A DNA stretch of 64,000 nucleotides. Origin: FEN-1139 sp964396375 (lineage in GTDB: Bacteria; Myxococcota_A; Polyangia; Polyangiales; Polyangiaceae). Each line of letters starts with the position of its first letter. Positions within the stretch are counted from its first letter, which is position 1. Of this stretch, positions 9,179-17,474 are shown piece after piece. The stretch is taken from NCBI GenBank assembly GCA_964396375.1, contig CAYNEY010000018.1, forward strand, positions 1 to 64,000, in the 5' to 3' direction. The position numbers and the translations under genes were made by a program. The notes under the pieces were generated by a model. That model was not told where the DNA came from. It made no database searches and saw only the letters and a program-made list of their open reading frames with translations.

Positions 9179-9266
9179 GCTTCCCCTCCCTCTTACACCA
9201 GCCGGCGGCAAAACGTGGCGGAGATATGCCCGAGGAGCTCGAGGCGAGCTAACCTGGCCCCGCCCC

Positions 9267-10817
9267 GTGCCCGCATCGCCCAAGTCTTCGAGGAGGTCGC
9301 GAACCCTGAAATGGCTGCTCTGGCTGCTGATCGGCGGCGTTACGTCGGCCGGCGCCCTCTGGGTATTGGTGCACACCACCAGCTGGGCGGGACCGCTGGT
9401 CGCCAATACGCTCCGCGCGGTGGTCGGGGCCGACAACGTGGCACGCCTCGAAGACACCGTTTACCGGATCGAGGACTGGATGAACCGCTGGCGGCGCCGA
9501 GGTGACAAGCCGAAGGCGCGGTGGACGGTGCCGGAGGGCATGGCCACCACCGCCTCCGCGTCCGCCACCAACCCCTCGACACCGAGCCTTCCACCCTTTG
9601 TGTTGCCCGCGGTGGGTCCAGTATTCCCCAAATGGTCCGCACCGGGCGACGGCGACTGGGTGCCGGTCGTGGATCGACGACAGCCTGATGCGCCGATCGT
9701 CATGGTCAAAACCTTGCTCCACCCCGACGCCAACCGTTCTTGGGCCGAACTCTTCGTGGTAGCGATCGATCTCCGAGCCACCGAGCTTCGTGCAATGCCG
9801 GGCCGCCGCGAGCCCGTCGCTGAACTCCCGGTTCCGGCTGACTTCGAGCGACCAGGCAAGATCCCCCCCCAAGACCACGGCCGCCTACTCGCAGCCTTCA
9901 ACGGCGGCTTCATGGCGGAGCATGGGCACTACGGCATGCGTGTACAAGGACTCACACTGCTAAAGCCCCGAGACAAATCCTGCACCGTGGTCGGCTACGA
10001 CAACGGCAGTATCGAGATCGCCAGCTGGAAGTCGCTGGCCGCGTCAGCCCCGCGCATGAGCTGGTTCCGCCAAACACCGGCCTGTATGTTCGAGGACGGC
10101 GTGATGCACATCGGGTTGCGGCACCCCGAGACGCGCCAGTGGGGTGCGACCCTCGACGGCGACACGGTGATCCGTCGCTCGGCGATCGGTCTCGATCAGT
10201 CACGACTGGTGCTGTTCGTCGGAATTGGCAACGCCACCACCGCCCGGGCGCTCGCTCACGGTATGCGACACGCAGGCGCCGTGGACGTGGCGCAGCTCGA
10301 CGTGAACTGGTCGTACCCGAAGTTTCTCACCTACGAGTTCGGCAAGGATGGGCAATTGGAGGCGAAAGCTGCCATGGATGGCTTCGAGTATTCGCCCGTC
10401 GAGTATGTAGGCAAGTCGGCCTTGCGCGACTTCTTCTATGTGTTGCGGAGGCCCGACCCCGAAGCCGCAGCCTTTGCCAGCCGCTCGTCACTGGCCCCAA
10501 GCGCCGACGTGCCGCCTGCGACCAACGCGTCCACCACGCCCGCGACCAACGCGTCCACCACGCCCGCGACCAACGCGTCCACCACGCCCGCGGCCAACGC
10601 GTCCACCACGCCCGCGGCCAACACGTCCACCACGCCCGCGGCCAACACGTCCACCACGCCTGCGACCAACGCGTCCACCACGCCCGCGGCCAACGCGTCC
10701 ACCACGCCTGCGACCAACGCGTCCACCACGCCCGCGGCCAACACGTCCACCACGCCCGCGGCCAACACGTCCACCAACGTGGTCCACTCCAGGCCCATCA
10801 CCCCCTTGACACCCTGA
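9267..10817 (+). CDS. Membrane-anchored NAGPA-type phosphodiester glycosidase-like protein with Thr/Asn repeat tail
   Basis: From the GTG at 9267 the product has 516 residues. A basic N-terminus is followed by one membrane helix (about 13-35), then a linker and a domain (about 110-400) like the phosphodiester glycosidase (NAGPA) family: AAFNGGFMAEHG, YGMRVQGLTLL and DVAQLDVNWSYPKF. This family cleaves sugar-phosphate diesters, or occurs with exopolysaccharides, in the envelope. The C-terminus (about 418-505) is eleven near-identical 8-residue repeats of the type ATNASTTP, likely a flexible stalk. The start is uncertain because the frame is open further upstream; GTG is chosen for the signal-anchor that follows. 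It is divergent from the Omp85 gene and 41 bases before dnaJ. Confidence 0.72.
   Translation: MPASPKSSRRSRTLKWLLWLLIGGVTSAGALWVLVHTTSWAGPLVANTLRAVVGADNVARLEDTVYRIEDWMNRWRRRGDKPKARWTVPEGMATTASASATNPSTPSLPPFVLPAVGPVFPKWSAPGDGDWVPVVDRRQPDAPIVMVKTLLHPDANRSWAELFVVAIDLRATELRAMPGRREPVAELPVPADFERPGKIPPQDHGRLLAAFNGGFMAEHGHYGMRVQGLTLLKPRDKSCTVVGYDNGSIEIASWKSLAASAPRMSWFRQTPACMFEDGVMHIGLRHPETRQWGATLDGDTVIRRSAIGLDQSRLVLFVGIGNATTARALAHGMRHAGAVDVAQLDVNWSYPKFLTYEFGKDGQLEAKAAMDGFEYSPVEYVGKSALRDFFYVLRRPDPEAAAFASRSSLAPSADVPPATNASTTPATNASTTPATNASTTPAANASTTPAANTSTTPAANTSTTPATNASTTPAANASTTPATNASTTPAANTSTTPAANTSTNVVHSRPITPLTP
10518..10781 (+). repeat. 24-bp tandem repeat, eleven copies
   Basis: Eleven units of 24 bases (consensus gcgaccaacgcgtccaccac plus gccc) encode ATNASTTP or variants AANASTTP and AANTSTTP. 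Changes between units are limited to a few fixed positions, so the array expanded recently or is being homogenised. All units keep the reading frame of the glycosidase-like gene. Confidence 0.95.
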
Positions 10818-10858
10818 GGGCGCCGGCCCCCTTCGAGTGCCTGTGCTAGGGGAAGTCG

Positions 10859-11956
10859 GTGCGTGATCCCTATCGAGTCCTCGGCCTTCCTCACAGCGCC
10901 TCTGCCGAGGATGTGAAGAGCGCTTTTCGGCGCCTGGCCGCTCAGCATCATCCCGATCGCAACCCGAACGATCCGAGTGCTGATGCCCGCTTCGCGGAGC
11001 TGAACGCCGCCTACCAGATCCTTGGCGATCCGGAGAAACGTCTGGCCTGGGATCGCTTCGGAGAGGCCGCATTTCGTCCCGGTGGACCGCTCCCCTCCTC
11101 TTTCGCCAACCTCGGGGACATACTCAATGCAAGTGGCGTGGTCTCGGAGGTGCTCGGAGCACTCGGCGTCAAGCTTTCGAAGTCGGGGGACGTGACCGAG
11201 ACCGTGGAGTTGGATTTCTTGGAGGCCGCCCGCGGTACCGACCGGGTTCTTCTCTACGACATTTTTGAGTTGTGCGAACGTTGCCAAGGCCACGGAGGAG
11301 AGCGGGGCGCGCCCGAGGATCGCTGTGCCACCTGCGAAGGCCGAGGCCGCGTGCGAGCGCTGGGGGGCCTTGTGCCTGTACTAAAGGATCGGGTGTGTCC
11401 CGCGTGCCGTGGTTCGGGTCGCCGCAGCATTCGGGACTGCACGGCTTGCCGTGGCCGAGGAGTGCTGGGACGCAAGGTGAGTCGCACCGTGCATGTGGCG
11501 GCGGGGGTCGAGGACGGTGCGACCTTGCGCATCGATCGAGCTGGTAGTCGCCCCGAGCCCGAGCGACCGATCGGCGATCTGCTGGTGAAGGTTCGGGTGA
11601 AGAAGCACCCCGTCTTCGAGCGACAGGGCCAAGACATTCTGTGTCGCGAGAAAATCCCAGTTACCCTCGCGATCCTCGGTGGAGCCATCGACGTTCCCAC
11701 CCTACAAGGGCACGCCACCGTCCAGGTTCCGCCCGGTACCCAGAGTGCGACCATACTCCGTCTGCGTGGTCGCGGGCTTCCAACAGGCTCGGGGGCGCGC
11801 GGGGATCAATTGGTGGAACTCGACGTGACCATCCCGAAGACACTCACCCCGCGCGCACGCGAGCTGCTGATCCTGCTCGCGCAGGAGCTGGACCAAAACC
11901 CTCACCCGACACCCAATAACCGGATCGCAGAGCGCTTGCGCCGGTACTTCCTCTAG
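10859..11956 (+). CDS. dnaJ: DnaJ-type Hsp40 co-chaperone
   Basis: The 365-residue product has an N-terminal J domain with the HPD motif (31-33), which stimulates DnaK ATPase. Its Gly/Phe linker is short and atypical. The cysteine-rich zinc domain has four CxxCxGxG-like repeats (C139/C142, C156/C159, C180/C183, C194/C197), followed by the two substrate-binding beta domains. This is a type I DnaJ. The GTG start at 10859 fits the standard DnaJ N-terminus (RDPYRVLGL). It overlaps the next gene by one base (TAGTG), so the two are translationally coupled. It is 35 kb from grpE-dnaK, and the genome may carry another dnaJ. Confidence 0.9.
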   Translation: MRDPYRVLGLPHSASAEDVKSAFRRLAAQHHPDRNPNDPSADARFAELNAAYQILGDPEKRLAWDRFGEAAFRPGGPLPSSFANLGDILNASGVVSEVLGALGVKLSKSGDVTETVELDFLEAARGTDRVLLYDIFELCERCQGHGGERGAPEDRCATCEGRGRVRALGGLVPVLKDRVCPACRGSGRRSIRDCTACRGRGVLGRKVSRTVHVAAGVEDGATLRIDRAGSRPEPERPIGDLLVKVRVKKHPVFERQGQDILCREKIPVTLAILGGAIDVPTLQGHATVQVPPGTQSATILRLRGRGLPTGSGARGDQLVELDVTIPKTLTPRARELLILLAQELDQNPHPTPNNRIAERLRRYFL

Positions 11957-12675
11957 TGACCATGGCCCTCGACTACGCTGCCGTCTCCTTCGACCTCGGA
12001 CAAACCTTGCTCGCCATCGAGCCCGTGTGCCTGGAGCGCAAACTGTCCCGCAAAGGGTACGCCATCGAACTCGTGCGGCTCGACCAAGCACTGGTCTTGG
12101 CGTGGACAGCCTACAACCAAGTCAAACGCGCCGGAGCCAGCGGCTATACTGCTTGGAAGGAGCTACTCCGGGTCCTCTTGGTTTCGGCCGGGCTAAGGGA
12201 GCGGTCGACGGAACGGGCCCCCTCGGACGCCGCCCTCGAATCCCTGATTTCGTGGCTCTATTCCGAACAGCGCGAGGACAACCTGTGGCGTCGGCCCATC
12301 CCGGGGATGGTGGAGCTGCTCACCGCGCTCGCCGCACGCAACATCCCGGCAGGTGCGCTCACCAACTCCGAGGGCGGCGCCGCTGCGCTGCTCGATGCGG
12401 TGGGCTTGTCACGCTTCCTTCGAGTGGTGGTCGATTCAGGGCAGGAGGGCATCGAGAAGCCCGATCCCCAGATTTTCCTGCGGTTTGCGAGCAGGCTTGG
12501 TGAGGCACCACACCGCATCGTGCACGTGGGAGATTCCTTCGAGGCAGACGTTCGGGGCGCCCTTGGAGTCGGCATGATCCCGATCTGGTTTGGAGCCGAG
12601 CCGGACGAAGAGGTTCCCGTCGGGGTGCACCGTGCTCTAGATGTTCCCGAGCTGGCCCGACTGCTCGGGCTGTGA
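11956..12675 (+). CDS. HAD-superfamily hydrolase lacking the usual second Asp
   Basis: The 239-residue product has the HAD fold: motif I FDLGQTLL near residue 13, motif II LTNSEGG, motif III lysine in EKPDPQIF and motif IV VGDSFEADVRGA. In phosphatases motif I is DxDx(T/V); here the second Asp is Gly. That is seen in dehalogenase-like and some other HAD groups and argues against a classical phosphatase mechanism. The substrate is unknown. The GTG start at 11956 overlaps the dnaJ stop; an ATG six bases later is also possible. Its end overlaps the convergent methyltransferase gene by 39 bases. Confidence 0.78.
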   Translation: MTMALDYAAVSFDLGQTLLAIEPVCLERKLSRKGYAIELVRLDQALVLAWTAYNQVKRAGASGYTAWKELLRVLLVSAGLRERSTERAPSDAALESLISWLYSEQREDNLWRRPIPGMVELLTALAARNIPAGALTNSEGGAAALLDAVGLSRFLRVVVDSGQEGIEKPDPQIFLRFASRLGEAPHRIVHVGDSFEADVRGALGVGMIPIWFGAEPDEEVPVGVHRALDVPELARLLGL

Positions 12676-13338
12676 GCCATGGGGGTGCGCGAGCAACAGC
12701 CGGTTCTTGGGGGTGATGGCAGATGGGATCTGCTGGGTCACGATCTGATAGCCTGCCGATCGCAGTCGCTCCGCACGCATCACATCGATGGCAAGATCGG
12801 GGGAGAGCCAACCTTCGAGACCTCCGGTGTCCGAACGGGCCACGGCTTGGCAACACGGCAAGACCGCCACTTTGGCTCGAACCTGGATCGCGCGAGCGAT
12901 GACCTGGTCGGTGAGTGGCCCACAGGCGTGGCTCGCCACCACCAGATCCCCAGAAAACAGGGCGACCTCGGCAAGCGATCCCTCCACGAGTTCGAGCCGG
13001 CCGCGCAGGCGTGGGAACGCCTCCTCGAAGCACTTGACCAGAATCGCAGCGCTCTTCGGCAACCGGCGGTCAACCAAGAGAGCGCGAGGCGAGCTGTCGT
13101 CCAGCACCAGCAGCACGATGCCAAGCAAACCGTGGCCTGACGCCAGATCGACGACACGCCCCCCTCGGTAACGTCGCCGCACCCGGCGGGCCACCTCCCA
13201 CGCCTCGAACAGCTCCTTGCGAGGAAGGCAGTCGGCCTCACAGACCAGGCGCCCGATCCTCCCAAACAGAGTCGACTCGGGAAAACGGTCTTGGTGGTGC
13301 CGGTTGAGGCGGCTCCGACTCATCGGATCGAACATCAC
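12637..13338 (-). CDS. SAM-dependent methyltransferase, TRM13/METTL25-like
   Basis: The 233-residue product has the SAM motif VVDLASGHGLLGIVLL, an acidic second motif (LVDRRLP) and the sequence pattern SHACGPLTD followed later by LPCC. The ASH-CG-TD...PCC pattern is characteristic of the TRM13 and Methyltransf_32 group, whose known members modify tRNA or proteins. The bacterial substrate is not known to me. It is convergent with the HAD hydrolase gene and divergent from proC. Two adjacent Met codons at 13338 and 13335 are possible starts. Confidence 0.72.
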   Translation of the reverse strand: MMFDPMSRSRLNRHHQDRFPESTLFGRIGRLVCEADCLPRKELFEAWEVARRVRRRYRGGRVVDLASGHGLLGIVLLVLDDSSPRALLVDRRLPKSAAILVKCFEEAFPRLRGRLELVEGSLAEVALFSGDLVVASHACGPLTDQVIARAIQVRAKVAVLPCCQAVARSDTGGLEGWLSPDLAIDVMRAERLRSAGYQIVTQQIPSAITPKNRLLLAHPHGSQPEQSGQLGNI

Positions 13339-13422
13339 CCAGCATCCATAACCGACCGATGATGGAAATCCACTCTGCAGGCCTTGCTCTCACCCAGATC
13401 TTCGATCCATCCTACGCGCGCC

Positions 13423-14262
13423 ATGACTACAGATCTCGGCCACATCCATCTCGGTCTCATCGGCATCGGCAACATGGGCGGCGCCTTGCTGCGGGGTTTG
13501 ATGAGCCGAGGCTGGCTTCAGCCCGACCAGGTTCTTGTGTGCGATCTCGATCCCGAGCGTCTGGCGGCTGCTACGGAGCCCCACGCCGTGGCCGGTTCCA
13601 CGGACAGCAAAGCGCTCGCGGATTTTGCGAACGTGCTCGTGCTCGCGGTCAAGCCCCAAGTGCTGCCCCGTGTGCTTGCTCAACTTGCCCCGAACCTCCG
13701 CCCTTCCACCTTGTTGATTTCGATCGCGGCCGGCGTGACCTGCCGCAGCATCGAGTCCCTGGTGCCGGACTCGGTGCGGGTGCTCCGGGCCATGCCGAAC
13801 ACCCCCGCCACTGTGCTGGCTGGAGTCACCGCTCTTTCGCCGGGTGCACGGAGCCTCCCGGAGGATCTCCTGATCGCAGAGCGCCTCTTTAGCGCCGTCG
13901 GTTCGGTGGTCGACATCGAGGAGTCGCTGCTGGACGCTGTGACGGGCCTCTCGGGGAGTGGCCCGGCCTATGTCTTGCTCGCGATCGAGGCCTTGTCGGA
14001 CGGCGGCGTGCGCATGGGTTTGCCGCGGGCGGTGGCGCTCAAGTTGGCGGCAGAGACGGTGTTCGGCACCGCACGGATGGTCCTCGAGACCAATGAGCAT
14101 CCGGCGCGCCTGCGGGATGCGGTCACCAGCCCGGGGGGCACCACCATCGCAGGCCTGGCAGCGCTCGAGGAAGGTGCGGTCCGTCATGCCTTCATCAATG
14201 CCGTACGCGCCGCCACCCTGCGCGCGACCGAGCTCGCTGCCGCTTCGGCCAAAAAGCTCTGA
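13423..14262 (+). CDS. proC: Pyrroline-5-carboxylate reductase
   Basis: This enzyme reduces 1-pyrroline-5-carboxylate to proline with NAD(P)H, the last step of proline synthesis. The 279-residue product has the N-terminal dinucleotide motif GLIGIGNMGGALLRG, VKPQVLP, RAMPNTPA and the C-terminal family signature around SGSGPAYV and TSPGGTTIAGL. Length and motif order fit ProC throughout. The ATG at 13423 begins the conserved sequence, while the open frame extends about 13 codons upstream without family similarity. It is convergent with the MlaE-like gene, 12 bases from its stop. Confidence 0.95.
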   Translation: MTTDLGHIHLGLIGIGNMGGALLRGLMSRGWLQPDQVLVCDLDPERLAAATEPHAVAGSTDSKALADFANVLVLAVKPQVLPRVLAQLAPNLRPSTLLISIAAGVTCRSIESLVPDSVRVLRAMPNTPATVLAGVTALSPGARSLPEDLLIAERLFSAVGSVVDIEESLLDAVTGLSGSGPAYVLLAIEALSDGGVRMGLPRAVALKLAAETVFGTARMVLETNEHPARLRDAVTSPGGTTIAGLAALEEGAVRHAFINAVRAATLRATELAAASAKKL

Positions 14263-14274
14263 ACGACTCCGGGC

Positions 14275-15096
14275 TCAGGTCTCCGTGAGCAAGCTGGTAA
14301 CGGCGTAGTTCGCGACCAGAATCGCGACGGCGCTCTGCACTACCGCACGGGTGGTGGCCTGCCCCACACCTTTGGCCCCACCGCTCGCGAAGAAGCCTTG
14401 GTGACAGGAGATGGCGGCGATCAGAAACCCGAAGACCATGGCCTTGATCTCGCCCATCAAGAAGTCCGACAAGGTAACGTACTTCTCGATATTGGCGATA
14501 AAAATCCCGGGATCGATGCCGAGCAGGTTCACTGCCACCCCCCAAGCCCCGAGCATGCCGATGGCCGTATACAGCACGCACAGAAGCGGCAACATGAGCG
14601 TGGCCGCCAGCATCCGCGGCGAGAGCAGGTACTGGATGGGACTTATCCCCATGGTAGTGAGCGCATCTATCTGCTCGGTGATGCGCATGTTCCCGAGCTC
14701 GGCCGCCATCGCGCTCCCCGCTCGGGCGGTGACCATCAGTCCCGCGAACACTGGGCTCAGCTCCCGCGACAGGGAAATCGCCACCACCGAGCCGACCACA
14801 CCCTCGGCCCCAAACTGCCGCAACGTGTAGACCATCTGCAGTGCCAGGACCATGCCACTGAAGACCCCGGTCAGAGACACGATGAACACGCTCTCGGCGC
14901 CGACGAACTCCATCGCGCGCAAGAACTGCATGGGGCGATAGGGCGGCAAGACGACCCAGAGCAGGGTCCGCATGGTAAGGAGAAACCAGGATCCAATGCC
15001 GTCGAAGAACCGCAGCCATGGACCCAGTACGAGATCCACGAGGCGGCTCACGATCCGGGACCTCTCATCCCGACTGGGCTCCATGCGCTCACCCAT
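14275..15096 (-). CDS. mlaE: MlaE-type ABC transporter permease
   Basis: The 273-residue integral membrane protein has the MlaE/YrbE signature: VSLTGVFSGMVLALQ, a conserved loop RELSPVFAGLMVTARAGSAMAAELG, GNMRITEQIDAL and a C-terminal GFFASGGAKGVG. MlaE is the permease of the MlaFEDB complex that moves phospholipids between the outer and inner membranes. The ATPase (mlaF) and MCE protein (mlaD) genes are not next to it, which is common in this group. It stands alone between proC and the helicase gene. A paralogue with another MCE substrate is equally possible. Confidence 0.85.
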   Translation of the reverse strand: MGERMEPSRDERSRIVSRLVDLVLGPWLRFFDGIGSWFLLTMRTLLWVVLPPYRPMQFLRAMEFVGAESVFIVSLTGVFSGMVLALQMVYTLRQFGAEGVVGSVVAISLSRELSPVFAGLMVTARAGSAMAAELGNMRITEQIDALTTMGISPIQYLLSPRMLAATLMLPLLCVLYTAIGMLGAWGVAVNLLGIDPGIFIANIEKYVTLSDFLMGEIKAMVFGFLIAAISCHQGFFASGGAKGVGQATTRAVVQSAVAILVANYAVTSLLTET

Positions 15097-15178
15097 AGCA
15101 CCGTCGGCTCGGGGGCCACAAGCCGTTCACCGGCACCTCGACCTCTTAGGCCGGTTGAGGTAGAGCCCCGAACCGCGC

Positions 15179-17458
15179 ATGGCAGAGCTCAACGACCCAC
15201 AAGCCCAGGCCGTGGCCCATCTCACCGGACCCCTGCTCGTCTTCGCGGGCGCCGGCAGTGGCAAGACGCGCACCATCACCTATCGGATCGCCAACCTGCT
15301 CCGTCATGGGATCCCACCCTACCGGATCTTGGCCGTCACCTTCACCAACAAGGCGGCACGTGAGATGCAGAGCCGCCTCGAACAACTGGCAGGGCCGGAG
15401 CTGGTGCGCGACCTCTGGGTGGGTACGTTCCACTCGGTTTGTGCGCGACTCTTGCGCCGTTACGCCACAGAGGTGGGCCTCGCCAAAAACTTCGTGATCT
15501 ATGATGAGTCGGATCAGAAGGCAGTGGTCGCTCGCCTCACCAAATCACTTGGCCTCTCGGAAGACCAGTTCGCGCCGAAGCTAGTGCTCTCGCGGATTCT
15601 GAAGAAGAAACAGGAGGGGGTTCTGCCACGTGACGTCCCCCTCTCTCGCGGCTTCGATGAAGTCATGCTGAACCTGTACCAGAAGTACCAGGCAGCGCTG
15701 ACGGCCAGCAACGCCGTCGATTTCGAAGATCTCCTGCTTTACGTGATGCGACTCGCCGAGCACACCCAGAACCCAGCCGGCACTGAGCTACGGCAACGCT
15801 TCGACCATGTCTTGGTGGACGAATTTCAGGACACCAACGCCGTTCAATACCGGCTGGTGCGCGCGCTCAGCGCCGAAACCCGCAACCTGGGCGTGGTCGG
15901 TGACGACGATCAGTCGATTTACCGCTGGCGAGGAGCTGATGTGCGGATCATCCGCAATTTCCGGCGCGACTTTCCCGACGCCACCATCATCAAGCTCGAG
16001 CAGAACTACCGCTCTACGGGCAATATCGTGCGCACCGCGCTCTCGGTGATCGAAACCTCCCGCACTCGGGAGCCGAAGAAGCTTTGGACGGCTCGTGACC
16101 CTGGGGACAAAATCGTGGTGCGCTCGGTGCCTGATGAGCGTCAAGAGGCCGCCTGGGTCGTGCGCGACATCAAGCGCGCCGTCACCGACGGCGTTTCGGC
16201 GGCCGAGATAGCCGTATTCTACCGGGTGCATGCCCAGTCTCGCGTCCTCGAAGAAGCGCTTCGGACCGAGAACCTGCCCTACCAGGTCATCGGCGGGGTT
16301 CGGTTCTTCGATCGCGCGGAGGTAAAAGACATCCTTTCTTACCTCCGTCTGCTCGACAACCCCCGCAGCGACGCGGATTTTCTGCGGATCGTCAATGTTC
16401 CGGCCCGAGGCATCGGCAAGAAGACCGTGGATGCGCTCGGGGACCTGGCCCTGGCTCGCGGCACTTCCCTCTTCGATGCGCTCGGATTGGTCGAAACCGC
16501 TCCCGAGCTTGGAGGGGCAGCCCGCAGCAAACTGCTTGTGTTCCGCGAGCTACTCACGCGACTCACCGAGTCCAAGACGGCTCTTTCTCCAGAGGAGCTC
16601 GCGGTCGAGGTGCTGACGCGCACCGGATATCGAGAGCAACTCGAGCAACAGGACACGGCTGAGGCCGACGCTCGGCTCGGCAACGTAAACGAGTTGATCG
16701 GGTCGATCGCTGAGTATGTCGCCGAGGCCGCGCTGGCGGGGGAGGCTGCGACACTGACCGGATACTTGGAGCGCGTTTCTCTGGTGACCTCCACCGACAC
16801 CATGTCCGATCAGCCAAAGGTGTCGCTGATGACCGTCCACGCCGCCAAAGGGCTCGAGTTCGACGTGGTTCTTCTCACGGGCCTGGAGGACGGCATCTTC
16901 CCCTATGTGCGGATGGGTGAAACTGAACCCGAGGAGCTGGATGAGGAACGGCGACTGATGTATGTGGCCGTGACTCGGGCCAAACAGCGGCTCATCATCT
17001 CACATGCCACCCAGCGCGCGCTGTTCGGTCAGACTCGCTATCAGGTCCCAAGCACATTCCTCCGTGATCTGCCGGACGCCTGCGTGGTCGGCGAGGCGCG
17101 GAGCTATGGCAGCGCAGCTCCGGAGTGGAGTGACGGGTGGTCGGGCACGCAGCCGAAGAGCGCCCGCACACCGGTAAGCGCACCGCCACGCTCCTTTGCT
17201 CTGTCTCACGAGCGCTCTTCGGCCACGCCCGCATCGAAGGAGCGCACCATCGATCATTGTGCCTTCGACGATCTCGCGCACGAGCAGCCGAGCTTCGTCA
17301 TCGGTCAGAAGGTCTTCCACACACGCTTCGGCACGGGTCGCGTTCAGTCGGTGGAGCGGGGCCAAGACGGCCCCACCGTGGTCGCCCATTTCTCGGGCTT
17401 CGGTCCCCGCAAGATCCTGGCGCGGTTCTTGGCCACCACGCCACCGCGCAACTCCTAG
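15179..17458 (+). CDS. pcrA: PcrA/UvrD family DNA helicase
   Basis: This is a 3'-5' superfamily 1A helicase acting in nucleotide excision repair and in removing RecA or RNA polymerase from DNA. The 759-residue protein has a Q motif (LNDPQAQAV), Walker A GAGSGKT (24-30), DEFQDTN, VGDDDQSIYRWRGA, the motif IV-VI set (LEQNYRSTGNI, MTVHAAKGLEFDVV, RLMYVAVTRAKQ) and a C-terminal Tudor-like domain (FGTGRVQSVERG) that contacts RNA polymerase in PcrA/UvrD. All catalytic motifs are intact. PcrA is named rather than UvrD because of the length and tail, but the two cannot be separated firmly here. Confidence 0.93.
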   Translation: MAELNDPQAQAVAHLTGPLLVFAGAGSGKTRTITYRIANLLRHGIPPYRILAVTFTNKAAREMQSRLEQLAGPELVRDLWVGTFHSVCARLLRRYATEVGLAKNFVIYDESDQKAVVARLTKSLGLSEDQFAPKLVLSRILKKKQEGVLPRDVPLSRGFDEVMLNLYQKYQAALTASNAVDFEDLLLYVMRLAEHTQNPAGTELRQRFDHVLVDEFQDTNAVQYRLVRALSAETRNLGVVGDDDQSIYRWRGADVRIIRNFRRDFPDATIIKLEQNYRSTGNIVRTALSVIETSRTREPKKLWTARDPGDKIVVRSVPDERQEAAWVVRDIKRAVTDGVSAAEIAVFYRVHAQSRVLEEALRTENLPYQVIGGVRFFDRAEVKDILSYLRLLDNPRSDADFLRIVNVPARGIGKKTVDALGDLALARGTSLFDALGLVETAPELGGAARSKLLVFRELLTRLTESKTALSPEELAVEVLTRTGYREQLEQQDTAEADARLGNVNELIGSIAEYVAEAALAGEAATLTGYLERVSLVTSTDTMSDQPKVSLMTVHAAKGLEFDVVLLTGLEDGIFPYVRMGETEPEELDEERRLMYVAVTRAKQRLIISHATQRALFGQTRYQVPSTFLRDLPDACVVGEARSYGSAAPEWSDGWSGTQPKSARTPVSAPPRSFALSHERSSATPASKERTIDHCAFDDLAHEQPSFVIGQKVFHTRFGTGRVQSVERGQDGPTVVAHFSGFGPRKILARFLATTPPRNS

Positions 17459-17474
17459 ACGCCAGAGGCTGGGG

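Noticed and set aside
10436..11293. A minus-strand frame with valine-rich repeats opposite the 24-bp array and dnaJ.
   Set aside because: The repeat unit is free of stops in several frames. The plus-strand frame continues into a recognisable glycosidase-like domain and this one does not.
14398..15363. A 321-codon plus-strand frame antisense to the mlaE gene and into pcrA.
   Set aside because: His/Arg/Gly/Asp-rich translation with no family and complete overlap with conserved genes.
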